Numbered from the stretch's first letter, positions 43,612-54,386 are shown. The stretch: DNA of 64,000 nucleotides from Astragalus membranaceus (GCA_039519185.1 CM076847.1:67469521-67533520), one strand, 5' to 3'. Translations and numbers: made by a program. Notes: a model not told the origin generated them from the sequence alone.

Positions 43612-46600
43612 ATCCGAAAAAAATGTCTTTGAAAATAACAACGCCGATAATCCATATTGTAACTTTGATCACCCTATCAATCAAACTGAGGAATATGTTG
43701 AGGATAATTGGGAAACCCCTCCAGAGTTAATGAGAATGATGGAACAAGAGGAAAAAATAATCGAACCCCACGAGGAATCAACTGAAACAATCAACTTAGG
43801 CACGGAGGAAGACAAAAAAGAAGTTAACATTGGCACCACATTGAAAGACAGCGAGCGAGAGAAATTGGTTAAGTTGTTGTTTGACTATGTTGACGTCTTC
43901 GCATGGACATACCAAGACATGCCTGGACTGGACCCCAACATAGTCGAGCATAAGTTACCGGTAAAACCAGAATGCCCGCCGGTAAAACAAAAGTTAAGAA
44001 GGATGAAACCAGAGATGTCATTGAAAATCCGAGATGAGGTTAAGAAGCAGTTCGATGTTGGGTTTTTAGCAGTAGCAAAATACCCTCAATGGGTAGCCAA
44101 TATTGTACCGGTCCCGAAGAAAGACGGTAAGGTTCGGATGTGCGTCGATTATCGAGATTTGAACAGAGCCAGCCCCAAAGATGACTTCCCTTTGCCTCAC
44201 ATTGATGTCCTGGTAGATAGCACAGCACAACACTCTCTGTTCTCCTTCATGGATGGATATTCCGGATACAACCAAATTAAGATGGCCCCCGAAGACATGG
44301 AGAAAACCACCTTCATCACTCTCTGGGGAACCTTCTGTTACAAAGTAATGCCATTCGGACTAAAGAATGCTGGTGCAACGTACCAAAGGGCAATGGTCGC
44401 ATTATTCCATGATATGATGCATAAGGAAATAGAGGTTTACGTGGATGACATGATTGCAAAATCCAAGACTGAAGAAGAGCATATCGTCAATCTGCAAAAA
44501 CTCTTCGAACGTCTCAGAAAGTTCAAACTCAGATTAAACCCTGCCAAATGCACTTTCGGTGTAAGATCGGGAAAGCTGTTGGGTTTCATAGTCAGTCAGA
44601 GGGGAATAGAAGTAGATCCAGCCAAAGTACGAGCAATACTAGAAATGCCGGCACCGAGTACTGAAAAAGAAGTTCGTGGTTTCCTGGGAAGATTGAACTA
44701 CATCTCTAGGTTCATATCGCAGCTAACATCTACATGCGAGCCCATCTTCAAGCTTTTGTGCAAAAACCAAGAAACCAAGTGGAATGATAATTGCCAAGAA
44801 GCCTTTGAAAAGATCAAGAGGTACCTCCAAAATCCACCGATTCTAATACCGCCTGTGCAGGGTAGACCTCTCATCCTATATCTAACAGTACTAGACAAAT
44901 CAATGGGTTGTGTACTGGGGCAACATGATGAGTCTGGAAGGAGAGAACATGCCATCTATTACCTCAGCAAGAAGTTCACCGAGTGCGAGACAAGATATTC
45001 ATTGTTGGAAAAAACATGTTGCGCTTTGGCCTGGGCTGCACGTCGCCTGAGGCAGTATATGTTGAGCCACACGACTTGGTTGGTATCTAAAATGGATCCC
45101 ATCAAGTACATTTTTGAAAAACCTGCACTCACAGGAAGAATCGCCCGCTGGCAAATGCTACTATCCGAATATGACCTTTTGTACGTCACTCAGAAAGCAA
45201 TCAAGGGTAGTGCCTTAGCGGAATACTTGGCGCATCAGCCCATCGAAGATTACCAATCAATGCAGTGCGATTTCCCAGACGAAGATATAATGGCTCTATT
45301 CGTAGAAGGGAATCCTCCGGACAACGAAAGGTGGAGAATGTTATTCGACGGCGCTTCTAATTTATACGGGCACGGGGTCGGAGCTGTACTGATCTCTCCT
45401 GATAACCGCTTCATACCGTTTACCGCTAGACTGAGTTTCTACTGCACCAACAACATTGCAGAATATGAAGCGTGCGTCCTAGGCATCAAAGCAGCCCTTG
45501 AATGGAAAGTCAAAAGACTCGATGTATATGGGGACTCAGCTTTAGTCATCCACCAGACAAAAGGTGACTGGGAAACCAGGGATTCCAAATTAATTCCTTA
45601 TCATGATCACATCCAAAAGATGGTTGAACAATTTGAAGAGATCACTTTCCATCATCTCCCTCGCGAAGAAAATCAGTTGGCCGATGCTTTGGCGACTTTG
45701 TCATCAATGTTCAACATCAATAGCGACAGAAGTCTGACATTCATCCGAATCCAACATCGAGACCTACCGGCACATCATTGTGTGGCAATCGAAGAAGAGC
45801 CTGACAGTAAACCATGGTATTACGATATCAAGCACTATATCACAAACAGAGAATATCCTCCTGGTGCCACCGAGAATGATAAGAGGACACTTAGGAGGCT
45901 GTCAATGGGTTTCTTCCTAAATGGGGAAGTGCTTTACAAGAGAAATCACGATATGGTCCTCCTCAGATGTGTAGCAGAAGAAGAAGCAGAAAGAATTATG
46001 AAGGATGTCCATGAAGGCTCGTTCGGCACCCATTCTAATAGGCACACCATGGCAAGGAAAATCCTAAGGGCTGGCTACTACTGGTTGTCAATGGAGACTG
46101 ACTGCTTCAACTACGTCAGAAAATGCCACAAATGTCAAGTCTATGCCGACAATATCCATGTACCACCTGCCTCTCTGAATGTCCTAACAGCACCATGGCC
46201 ATTCTCAATGTGGGGAATGGATGTCATCGGTCCCATCGAACCCAAGGCATCAAACGGACATCGTTTCATTCTTGTCGCTATTGATTATTTCACCAAATGG
46301 GTCGAGGCCGCTTCTCACGCCAGTGTAACAAAGTCAGTGGTTGTCAGGTTCATAAAGAGAGATTTGATTTGCCGCTACGGTCTTCCAAATAAGATCATCA
46401 CGGACAATGGGACCAACCTGAACAATAAGATGATGAAAGAGTTGTGTGACGACTTCAAAATCCAGCATCATAATTCCTCCCCATACCGTCCAAAGATGAA
46501 TGGGGCAGTTGAGGCAGCAAATAAGAACATAAAGAAGATCGTGCAAAATATGGTAGTGACCTTCAAGGACTGGCATGAAATGTTGCCCTTCGCTTTGCAC

Positions 46601-47062
46601 GGGTATCGGACCTCTATCCGCACGTCAACAGGGGCAACACCATTCTCACTAGTATATGGGATGGAAGCAGTTCTTCCCATCGAGGTGGAAATACCCTCCC
46701 TGCGAGTGCTAATGGAAACAAAATTGGAGGAAGCAGAATGGGTTCAAGCTCGTCTGGATCAGTTGAACCTCATAGAAGAAAAGATGGTAGTTGCTTTGTG
46801 TCACGGGCAGTTGTACCAACAAAGAATGAAAAAGGCTTATGATAAAAAAGTGCGCCCCCGCCAGTTTCAAGAAGGAGACCTCGTGCTCAAGAAGATGTTG
46901 CCTATCCAAAAGGATTGCCGTGGAAAATGGACCCCTAACTATGAAGGACCTTATGTGGTAAAGAAGGCATTCTCTGGAGGAGCATTGATTCTCACAAAAA
47001 TGGACGGTGAAGACCTCCCACTCCCAGTGAACTCGGACGCAGTCAAGAAGTACTATGCCTAA
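43612..47062 (+). CDS. Ogre reverse transcriptase - RNase H - aRNase H - integrase
   Basis: The frame is open from the acceptor to the TAA at 47060; an internal ATG lies at 43730. RT carries VPVPKKDGKVRMCVDYRDLN, FMDGYSGYNQI, MPFGLKNAGATYQR and catalytic YVDD (44438-44449). A Ty3-type RNaseH follows but lacks usual acidic residues (LTVLDKS; SKMDP where TDH is normal). A second, archaeal-type RNaseH has FDGAS (45344), NIAEYEA, YGDS and LADALA, all catalytic acids present. The integrase has an HHCC finger (about 46011-46136), catalytic D at 46220, D at 46403 and E at 46511 with 35 residues between the last two, and a GPY-type end (NYEGPYVV). Two RNaseH domains are a known Tat-lineage trait. Confidence 0.93.
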
Positions 47063-47111
47063 AGAAATATATGGAAAAAAGAGAAAGATGAGCCAAGCAA
47101 AAATAAGCTCG

Positions 47112-47190
47112 CTAGGTCGAAAACCCGAAAGGGCGGCCTAGGCAAAAATTAGAGCGACCCGGTGGACTGAAAACTCTAAAGAGCAGTCCA
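47112..47190 (+). ncRNA. Two tandem two-tier stem-loops downstream of Ogre pol
   Basis: Unit 1 has outer arms CTAGGTCG (47112-47119) and CGGCCTAG (47134-47141), an AAAA 5' bulge, and inner CCC-GAAA-GGG. Unit 2 has outer arms TGGACTG (47163-47169) and CAGTCCA (47184-47190), AAAA, and inner CTC-TAAA-GAG. Both are followed by GGCAAAAATTAG. The paired bases differ between units while pairing is kept, and a third version exists at 20496. The first unit starts 50 nt after the pol stop. A cis-acting RNA function is inferred. Confidence 0.6.
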
Positions 47191-47875
47191 GGCAAAAATT
47201 AGGGTCAGAAGTTGGACTTCAAGCTACAAAGGCAATCAACAACTCCAAAAGTTGGACGATGAAGGCTCAAAGTTGTGGTAATGGGCGATTGGCGTTATTA
47301 CTTCAAAGACACACAATCAAAAGATCTGCTTTCCTTGTATCTTTTTCTTCTCTTGCTTTTTGTAGTTTAAACTCCCATTGTAATTTTCAGACAGTGCGAT
47401 TTTCTGCGCATTTGTTTTCATTTGAATATTAAACACTTCCTTTATTCTCTCATTTCCCTATTATCGCAAAAATAACGTTCATGGTAAACAATACTGAATT
47501 GTGAAACATGTGCATGATCACAAGCATTATATTCATTGCGAAATTTCTAAAAATCACAAAAAAAGGATGATCTCTCATAAAGTTGCAAAAAGGACAAATG
47601 CACAATTACTTCAGCAAATCTTAATAACCCGCACTTTGGCACCACTGCTTGAGGCAACCCTCGTATCCCACAACAAGAGTCATGCGAGTTTGATGATGCC
47701 AGCAAAGTCAATAAAGAGCTAAAGAGCAAAAAAGAGCAAAAGAGCAAAAAAAAAAAAAAAAAAAAAATCATTCCACATTTCATCCATCATGTCATCAATT
47801 ACTTAACTACATGCACGCATGCATCATTCATTGCAAGTGTCTGTTAAGATAATTTTATTTTGTGTCGTTAGCACC

Positions 47876-48330
47876 AATTCTTCAGACCCCCAGCGGTCCT
47901 TCAGAGCCCAGGCGCTCCTTCAGACCAACAATGGTCCTTCAATCCAGATCGCACGTCGCGTTAATCGAGCAACCGACGGATCATCCGGCCCCAGGCCCTT
48001 CAGACTAGCTGTGTCCGCCTAAAAAACACAGTGCACGTCCTTCGTGGTTATATCAGTTCCGGACCTGATTAACCCTAATGGCCGCTCGAAAAAGGCCACC
48101 CCAGACCGTATCTCTAGTACCATAGCTAGAAGCGCTCCTTCAGACCCATTGGTCCTTCAGGCTTAGGCATGCCCCTCAGACCCCGACGGTCCCTCAGTCG
48201 AATTCAGGTCGATGCGCCAAGCATTGATTTTTGAGCTAGACCTTCAGATCCCCAGCGGTCCCTTCAGAGCCCCAGTGCTCCTTCACATCCCCAGCGATCC
48301 CCCAGAGCCCCGGTGCTCCCTATTTACTTT
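47876..48330 (+). repeat. CAGCGGTCC/CAGCGCTCC minisatellite, second array
   Basis: Units such as TTCAGACCCCCAGCGGTCC and TTCAGAGCCCAGGCGCTCC occur at 47879-47945 and 48240-48320. Intervening sequence, including the GATCGCACGTCGCG block at about 47948, is shared with 23560-23900. Confidence 0.75.
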
Positions 48331-48486
48331 CTGTCTAAATCAGCCCAGTTTTCATAAATTTTTCAAAAAAAAAAAAAAAAAAAATACCTCAGTCTGGCCA
48401 AAATTAGCGTCTTTCTATCTTTATTTCTATTTTTCTCGAGAAATTCGGAATCCCTCCGATTCCCTAGCAAAATATAAATAAAGAGG

Positions 48487-49100
48487 GGCAGGAGTGGAGA
48501 GAGTCGTAGGTTTGAGAGGAAAGAGAAAGGGAAGGAGTGAGGTTGAGTGTATTGGGAAGGGAAAAATGGGGAAGTGGTATTGAGAGAAAAGAGGAGAGGT
48601 GGAGTGTGGAAGGGAGAAAGCAAATTTCAAGGAGGAAAAAGGGGGGTGGGGTCGAATATGGAGGAGGATTTTTGGGGATGAATGTGGATGATTTTTGGGT
48701 TAAGGGGGAGAGTGAATGTGGATGGCTTTTAGGGTAAGGGGGTGGTCGAATTAGGGTTAGGAGGAGGGAAATTAGGGTTTTGTGATGAGTTGGGTTATGG
48801 GTTGGATATGGGTCATGGGTTGGGTGGAGGAGTGTGAGGGTGAATTGGGCTAGGGTTTAGGAATTGGGTTGGGTTTTAGATGGCCCAATCCAAATGCACC
48901 TCCATTCTTTTTTTTTTACAAACCCCCCTTATTTCCTCCTTGGCTTATTTTTTGTTTCCTTACTTCTAAAAAAATATTTTCTTGTGTTAAAAAAAACTTG
49001 TGACAAATAAAATAATGACATAAAAAAAATAAAATAATTATTTTTATCAAAAGTAAATAAAATTTTCTCATTTTGGTTAGGACAAAGTTAGGGTATTACA
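48487..49100 (-). mobile_element. Inverted 5' portion of the Ogre LTR abutting the PPT
   Basis: On the minus strand it runs from TGTAATACCCTAACTTTGTC at 49100 to about position 615 of the LTR at 48487. It then meets the polypurine tract of the plus-oriented interior head to head. 48487-48988 is the reverse complement of 33741-34260, with a 17-bp indel near 48576 and few substitutions. A normal 3' LTR in plus orientation is absent. Confidence 0.85.
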
Positions 49101-49845
49101 ATTACAAACATGAGAACAATCCAACCACAAAAGTTTAGCTCATAACAAGCTTCATCAAAACAACATAAACTGAAAAGATTATGTTACCGTATGTGAGCAA
49201 GAGAAGAATGGTTACAAAAGATGCACTCCAACAATCCCAAGTCATACACGATGGATGATGCTATGGCGTGAGCAAACCGTAGGTGAGATGAAGAAAAATA
49301 AACTAGAAATAAAAGCTTCAAGAAAATGGAGGATTAATGGGGGAATACTAGGTGTCAAGTAGTTTTTCTCCAAGTAACTCTCCTTATTTCGAAATCCTAC
49401 ATTTGAGGAAGAAGAAGTGAGATAGATATTATCCACATCTCATAAAGTGGCTTTACAAAAAGGGCAATGATGAAACTCATCACCAACTATCACTTAAGCT
49501 CTAATAAAAATACGCCAAGTGTCCTTTTCATCCCACTTGGAGGCTTCCATGTCAGGCTGAGCAGAAGAGGATCAGATTGATGGCTCATCAAGCAGCAAGT
49601 GACTTCATAAATATCCAAGTGGCCAACAGCTCCCTAGCGCTGTAGCGCTTACCGCTGCAGCACTCAAGCAAAACATCAATATACTCAAAAAGGCACCAAA
49701 TGTGTCAAATGATAACAAACAAGCTCCTAACCCTTCTTTCCTCTAAATAACTAATATTTACCTAATAAAACACGAATATTACTTGAGAACTTGTGTTGAT
49801 TTAAGTGATAAGAGCATAAATAACACATCTAAATATGAGTTATCA

Positions 49846-50852
49846 GGAGGCTCCGAAGAATTTCTATCCTACTCGAGGAGTTCGCTGGGGGGGGGGTCCA
49901 ATTTCACCTTACTTGTTTGTGTTGTGCATTGAGAAGCTTTTCCAGATGATCAATGTGGCGGTTGAGAACGAGCAATGGAAACCCATTAAGCTTGCTCGTC
50001 AGGGCCCTCGTATCTCGCATCTTGCATTTGCAGACGATGTCCTTATCTTTGCGGAGGCAAGCGAGGGGCGGGTGCTAATTATAAAACATATTCTTGACTT
50101 GTTTTGCAGGTCGTCCGGGCAAAAGATTAATGATAGCAAGACTCGGATTTTTTTCTCCAATAATGTGGGTGGGCATGATAAAGCAAGCATCTGTGCAGCT
50201 TCAGGTTTTCAAATTACAAATGACTTTAGGTGTTCCAATTTTGCATGAGAAGGTGAATAAGAGGTCGTTTCAATTTATTCTTGATAAGGTTGATCAATGG
50301 TTGAACAATTGGAAAGCCAGGGTGCTCTCATTTGCTGGTCGAGTCACACTCACTAAATCTGTAATTCAGGCTCTTCCAACTTATGTTATGCAATTAACTT
50401 ATATTCCTCGATTTATTTGTGATGAGATTGATAAGAGGTGCCAGAAGTTCATTTGGGGGGATACTGATAGTCACAGAAATCTTCACATGGTGAGCTGGAG
50501 TAACATGTGTAAGCCTAAGTCTAGTGGTGGCCTTGGGATAAGGGAGGCGAGGCTTATTAACCAATTCTCTATGATGAAGATTAACTGGGGTATTACGATG
50601 AAACAAGACGATCTCTGGGTCCAAGTCGCAAGGTCGAAGTATGGGTGTGGCAACGATATAACTCCAATAATTAATGTGAACAAAGCGAGTTCCAATCTTT
50701 GGAGAGGGATATGTAAATCCTGGGAGGACTTCCGGAAAGGTCTAACTTGGCGTATTGGTAATGGCCGGTTCATAAACATTTAGAATGATCACTGGATTCC
50801 TAATATAGGTGGTTTACGGTCCGTTTGTGATGGCTCTATTGGGGATGTTACC
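49846..50852 (+). pseudogene. LINE ORF2, 3' half of reverse transcriptase
   Basis: It continues the RT interrupted at 31987: FYPTRGVRWGGGPISPYLFV, then catalytic FADD in LAFADDVLIFAEAS (about 50025), SGQKINDSKT, a frameshift near 50225, then LGVPILHEKVNKRSFQFILD, KARVLSFAGRVTLTKSVIQAL, LPTYVMQLTYIP and KSSGGLGIREARLINQFSMM. A poly-G run at 49889-49898 alters the usual RQGDPISPYL. A TAG at 50781 interrupts. The right end is cut by the non-autonomous LTR element, and the LINE 3' end is missing. Confidence 0.88.
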
Positions 50853-52138
50853 TGTTAGGACTTTTGGCAAGTGTACCAATTGTCGTCGCAAGTAATAAAA
50901 TACGGTAAGTAACCGGTCGATTCCACGGGGATTGTGTTTTATTATCAATAGGCAAGTAAATTAATCCTTAGACGTAATAGTTGGACGAAAAGTGAAGTAA
51001 CGGTAAAACAAAGCAAACGTCTGTAAACAATAAAATGAAAGCGATTAGGGGTCGAATCTTCTCCCCTCACCTATCCTATGATCCTTCAGTTAATCTCAAA
51101 TTGGTTGTTTAAATTACCAGATTCAATTCACAAAATTAGGTTAAGGACAATCCCTTGCCTCAAAGCCCCTTTTACCTAATTGAGAAACCCTAATCCCTTA
51201 GGTGATTCATGCCAACAGGTAAAGCAATAAACGCAAGAAATAGAGAATTCACATATCCAATCCCATATTCCTATGGTGATAACAAGTATGTGATCTACTA
51301 CCCCATATCAAGATTGTAACCCATATCCCTATGTGATCACAAACCCTAATTCATTACAACTAGCATATGTAGAAGTAAAGCATTACGCAAAGAGGCATAG
51401 ACTTATGATAAATTAACCAAACAACTGAATCAACCATAACAAAGTAATCAATAGATAGGTTTGGGGAGAGTCATCTCTCCCTAATCAAAACAAACTACAT
51501 GGACAACATCAAGGAAAGAGAAGATAAAAATAAGGAGAAGTTACACATAGAGGAATCCATGAGAAGTCTTCAAAACCTTGTTCCCAAGTGATTAGAAGCT
51601 CCCAAAAACGCCCCAGCTGCTGCTCCAAAGTGTGGCTCAGATCCCAAGACGAAGTCCCTTCAAAATTTACTGAAACTGCTTTAAAAACCCTAATTTTCAC
51701 GCACCATCGCGACGCGGCCCGTGTCCGTCGCGTCGCGACAAATGACAGAAGCTTCAGGCCTCGCAAAACTGCTCCAGGTCGCGTCGCGAACCCTCCTGGT
51801 CGCGACGCGAAAAATAACAGAAAGTTCTGGTTTGCAAAATTCCTCTGGATCGCGTCGCGAACCCTCCTGGTCGCGACGCGAAAAACAACAGAAAGCAAAT
51901 TCCTCCATTTTGCTGCATTTCCGGGCAAGTGTATGGTTCGCCGAATGATGCCACAACCAAATAGAGGTCTTCAATGACCAAGTTAGCTCCAAAAGTGAAG
52001 GAATTACTTACAAATGAACTTCTTACTACAATTATCTAAAACTAGACTAAATCCCAGATAATGACTGTGATACAATGAAAAACCTGCACAATTGGTCCTA
52101 AAAGTGCCTAACTTACATCATATGATTGGGAGTCAACA
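50853..52138 (-). mobile_element. 3' LTR of the non-autonomous element
   Basis: Same length as its partner (1286 bp). It contains three CG-rich palindromes at 51708-51737, 51780-51809 and 51851-51880, all with intact arms here. The frames at 51509-51928 and 51588-51977 are mirror artefacts of these repeats, with equivalents in the other LTR. Confidence 0.92.
51708..51880. repeat. Three CpG palindromes with 12-nt spacers
   Basis: CGCGACGCG (51708-51716) pairs with CGCGTCGCG (51729-51737). CGCGTCGCG (51780-51788) pairs with CGCGACGCG (51801-51809). The same pair recurs at 51851-51859 and 51872-51880. Every spacer is exactly 12 nt. Confidence 0.92.
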
Positions 52139-53449
52139 CAACCCCAAACTTAAACTTTTGCTTGTCCTCAAGCAAACAATCAATTCAGACTGTGGCTGTT
52201 TTTTTTTCTATTTAGCTGTTACATATAATACATCAACCTTAAACACATCAGCACATCAACTATCATCATCAATCTAATACAGTGGCAGGACAAAATGAAT
52301 TGGAAATAACGACTCATAAGCAGGCAGCATTCTCAAGTTTTCTCTGTACGCAAATCTCACCAGTGTTTCACTCTTGAGGTGTTTCGGGTATTCACTCAAT
52401 TCACAGTACCTGCATCATCGTTTCATAGGCTTGACAGAGTTCTATATCATTCTATACAATGAAATGCATACACACATTTGAGGACTTTAAGGGTTATAGC
52501 GGGGCTTAGGTAAGGGTGGATACATTTGGATAAGTAGGTTGCACTTGGAGTTAGGCTTACCTCTCTTTTTGTCAATTTCACGCAATACTCACCCATTTTC
52601 CCAAAGCATTTAACAAAACAAGAGAAGGATTTTATTTATTTATTTTTCTCTTTTTTTTTTGATATGTATATATATATATATACATATATATATTTTTATT
52701 TCTTTCTTTTCTTGCTCCTTCTCTTGTATACCACCCCAAACTTATATTGTTGCTATTCCACGAGCAACCCCAAACTTAAAAGTTTCCCCACTCTCACAGC
52801 TTTTGTTACCTAACTCCAAGTTAAGAATTAACTAGGCTATGATTGTCAGAGAAACAGCATACAATTTTTAACAATAGGCTCAGAGGGGCTAGCAGAGGAT
52901 AAACATTAATTAGGTGTGGTTTGAAAGGCTCAGGGGTGCCAACAGAAATGCCTCAGTGTGTATGAAAATCAAATGCAAAAACAATTAAGCACAATGTCAA
53001 GTTCTGCAGACTAATGCAGGCAAGGAATACACACAATATAGATATGAGAACGTGTTTAGGCTCAAACCTCACAGTTGGGATCATAGAGATGGAACTTGAG
53101 AGATGCTGCTCACCGATGATAAGGAACTTCCGCAACGTTTGTCATGACCGCTGCTATTACTTGATGATAAAACTTGAAGTGCGAGTGTCAAAAGGAAAAA
53201 ATGCAAACATGCGACCCCAAATGCCACACATCATCACCATTGACGCTGCTTTAACAACACAAAAACCAAATATAGGGCAGTGGTGCCCCAATATCACAGA
53301 GTAAGTTATAATAAGTACAGACCAAAGTGCAAAATAAGTCAAAAAGGGAATGAAAAATAAAGACTCAAAACAGTAAATAATGAACCAATGGGTTGCCTCC
53401 CACCAAGCGCTTCTTTAACGTCACTAGCTTGACGTTTGTCATCCCACTA
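52139..53449 (-). other. 3' internal region of the non-autonomous element with PPT
   Basis: The reversed polypurine tract is at 52139-52153 (AAGTTTGGGGTTG on the minus strand), followed by the CTTGTCCTCAAGCAAA word. At 53392-53440 is a GGGTTGCCTCCCACCAAGCG block, a sequence commonly found just 3' of the pol gene in Athila-type elements. No coding is otherwise seen. Confidence 0.7.
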
Positions 53450-54319
53450 TTAAGGTGGCTGATATGACACAAAGAACACATCATCCTTCTTCTTTCGCTT
53501 CTGGGGCAGGAACATCATGAATTTGAAACATAGTTGTAGATGCTTCCATACCCTTTTTAGGTGAAAGGTGATGAATAAGGCATAGAAGGAGTCTAAGTAT
53601 ATGTCAATCTCCTCACTTCTATCCTCCTTGCTACTTGGAAGAATAATAGGAACCATGATTTGTTGGGTTTTTTCTTGTTGGGTTTTCACCCCTTCCCCAC
53701 ATTGGGAGCTTTGATCTTCCCTCCAAACTACATGCTCCTCCATTTCAATCTTTTCTTCTTCCTCATCTTCCTTATCCTCCCCAGATTCTTCTTTTGTTGG
53801 GGCTTGTTCTTCTTGTTCCTCATTGGTAGTGCATAGCCATGGGTAATTTTCTGATCTAGTTACCCACTCATCCTCACAGTTGCACTCCACAAGATACTCC
53901 CCACAAGAATCGCAAAAGGTGCGTGTCACACATTTTCCATTCAAGTGGGGTTCTTCACAAAAATTACCGCTAAGTGAGGGTGGCGCGGACTCTATCATCA
54001 CTTGCTCTTGGGGTTGGAAGAGGGTCTCGGACATTCGCATAAACTCGGACAAAGCATCTTCCAACCGAGAAGCTTGCTCTTTAGGCTGGAAGATAGTCTC
54101 AGTCATTTGCCTAAACTGGTCCAAAGCATCTTCCATCCGACAAGTGGATTCCATAATTTTTTTTTTCTGGGACAAACAGCAATTCTTTCGAACTTTGCCC
54201 CTGCTACACAGTTCACTGAAACACTTCAACAAACCGTTAACAAGTCCAACACTATACAAAGTATCTAAACAAATAAAACAAAAATAAAATACTGAAATAA
54301 ATAAAATAAAATAAAACAA
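53450..54319 (-). CDS. Acidic ORF of the non-autonomous element (unknown function)
   Basis: The frame is 289 codons; an internal ATG at 54154 (MESTCRMEDALDQF) would give about 234 codons and is the more plausible start, because the first 50 residues are hydrophobic and come from the leader. It carries a duplicated motif: RMEDALDQFRQMTETIFQP and RLEDALSEFMRMSETLFQP. Then comes a Cys-rich CDSCGEYLVECNCED segment and an acidic stretch (EESGEDKEDEEEEKIEMEE). The repeated part faintly resembles the SLEDLFxxYM segment of Athila gag, so gag derivation is possible. I do not recognise the protein. It could be selfish cargo or merely residual gag. Confidence 0.5.
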   Translation of the reverse strand: MFYFILFISVFYFCFICLDTLYSVGLVNGLLKCFSELCSRGKVRKNCCLSQKKKIMESTCRMEDALDQFRQMTETIFQPKEQASRLEDALSEFMRMSETLFQPQEQVMIESAPPSLSGNFCEEPHLNGKCVTRTFCDSCGEYLVECNCEDEWVTRSENYPWLCTTNEEQEEQAPTKEESGEDKEDEEEEKIEMEEHVVWREDQSSQCGEGVKTQQEKTQQIMVPIILPSSKEDRSEEIDIYLDSFYALFITFHLKRVWKHLQLCFKFMMFLPQKRKKKDDVFFVSYQPP

Positions 54320-54360
54320 CTAAGAATTAACTCAAATGCCTTGTTGACAATGAAATCAAC

Positions 54361-54380
54361 AATCCCCGGCAACGGCGCCA
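54361..54380 (-). promoter_or_regulatory. Primer binding site, Athila type
   Basis: On the minus strand TGGCGCCGTTGCCGGGGATT lies six bases from the LTR. This PBS form is complementary to a tRNA-Asp 3' end and is usual in Athila-type elements. Confidence 0.85.
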
Positions 54381-54386
54381 AAAACT

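Larger units (their letters stand above)
47063..48486 (+). other. Ogre 3' untranslated region
   Basis: Non-coding. It contains, in order, two structured motifs (47112-47190), AT-rich sequence, CATGCA/CATTCAT-rich sequence, the CAGCGGTCC minisatellite and the polypurine tract ATAAAGAGGGGCAGG (48477-48491 region). The order matches the fragmentary element at 18694-24067. Confidence 0.75.
32642..49100 (+). mobile_element. Ogre-type Ty3/gypsy element (Tat lineage), 16.5 kb, with rearranged LTRs
   Basis: The interior is plus-strand: LTR, PBS (36694), ORF1, gag-protease, intron, RT-RNaseH-integrase, structured 3' region, polypurine tract (48472-48485). The outer ends are TGTAGCGACC (32642) and GGGTATTACA (49100), which are the reverse complement of an LTR end and of an LTR start, flanked by perfect ATTAC duplicates (32637-32641 and 49101-49105). 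So the insertion boundaries belong to a minus-oriented element and the interior is inverted relative to them. The extra ORF1, the tRNA-Arg-like PBS, the second RNaseH and the intron before RT are hallmarks of Ogre. Confidence 0.9.
31988..49845 (-). mobile_element. Solo LTR (Athila-like family) hosting the large Ogre
   Basis: It starts TGTTGTGCGAAAAG at 31988 and ends AATATGAGTTATCA at 49845, flanked by GGAGG (31983-31987 and 49846-49850). The LINE reading frame continues across this duplicate. The parts 31988-32641 and 49106-49845 make about 1.39 kb of LTR. It is homologous to the LTRs at 57390 and 61226 (shared GCAAGTATACAC near the start, similar middle part around 49200 and 58150), giving minus orientation. 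No internal coding of its own is present. The Ogre sits in it with its own TSD ATTAC. Confidence 0.85.

Noticed and set aside
51509..51992. Overlapping open frames on both strands, with a mirror set at 55043-55526
   Set aside because: They are the two LTR copies of one element; the frames reflect the CpG palindromes and not protein coding.
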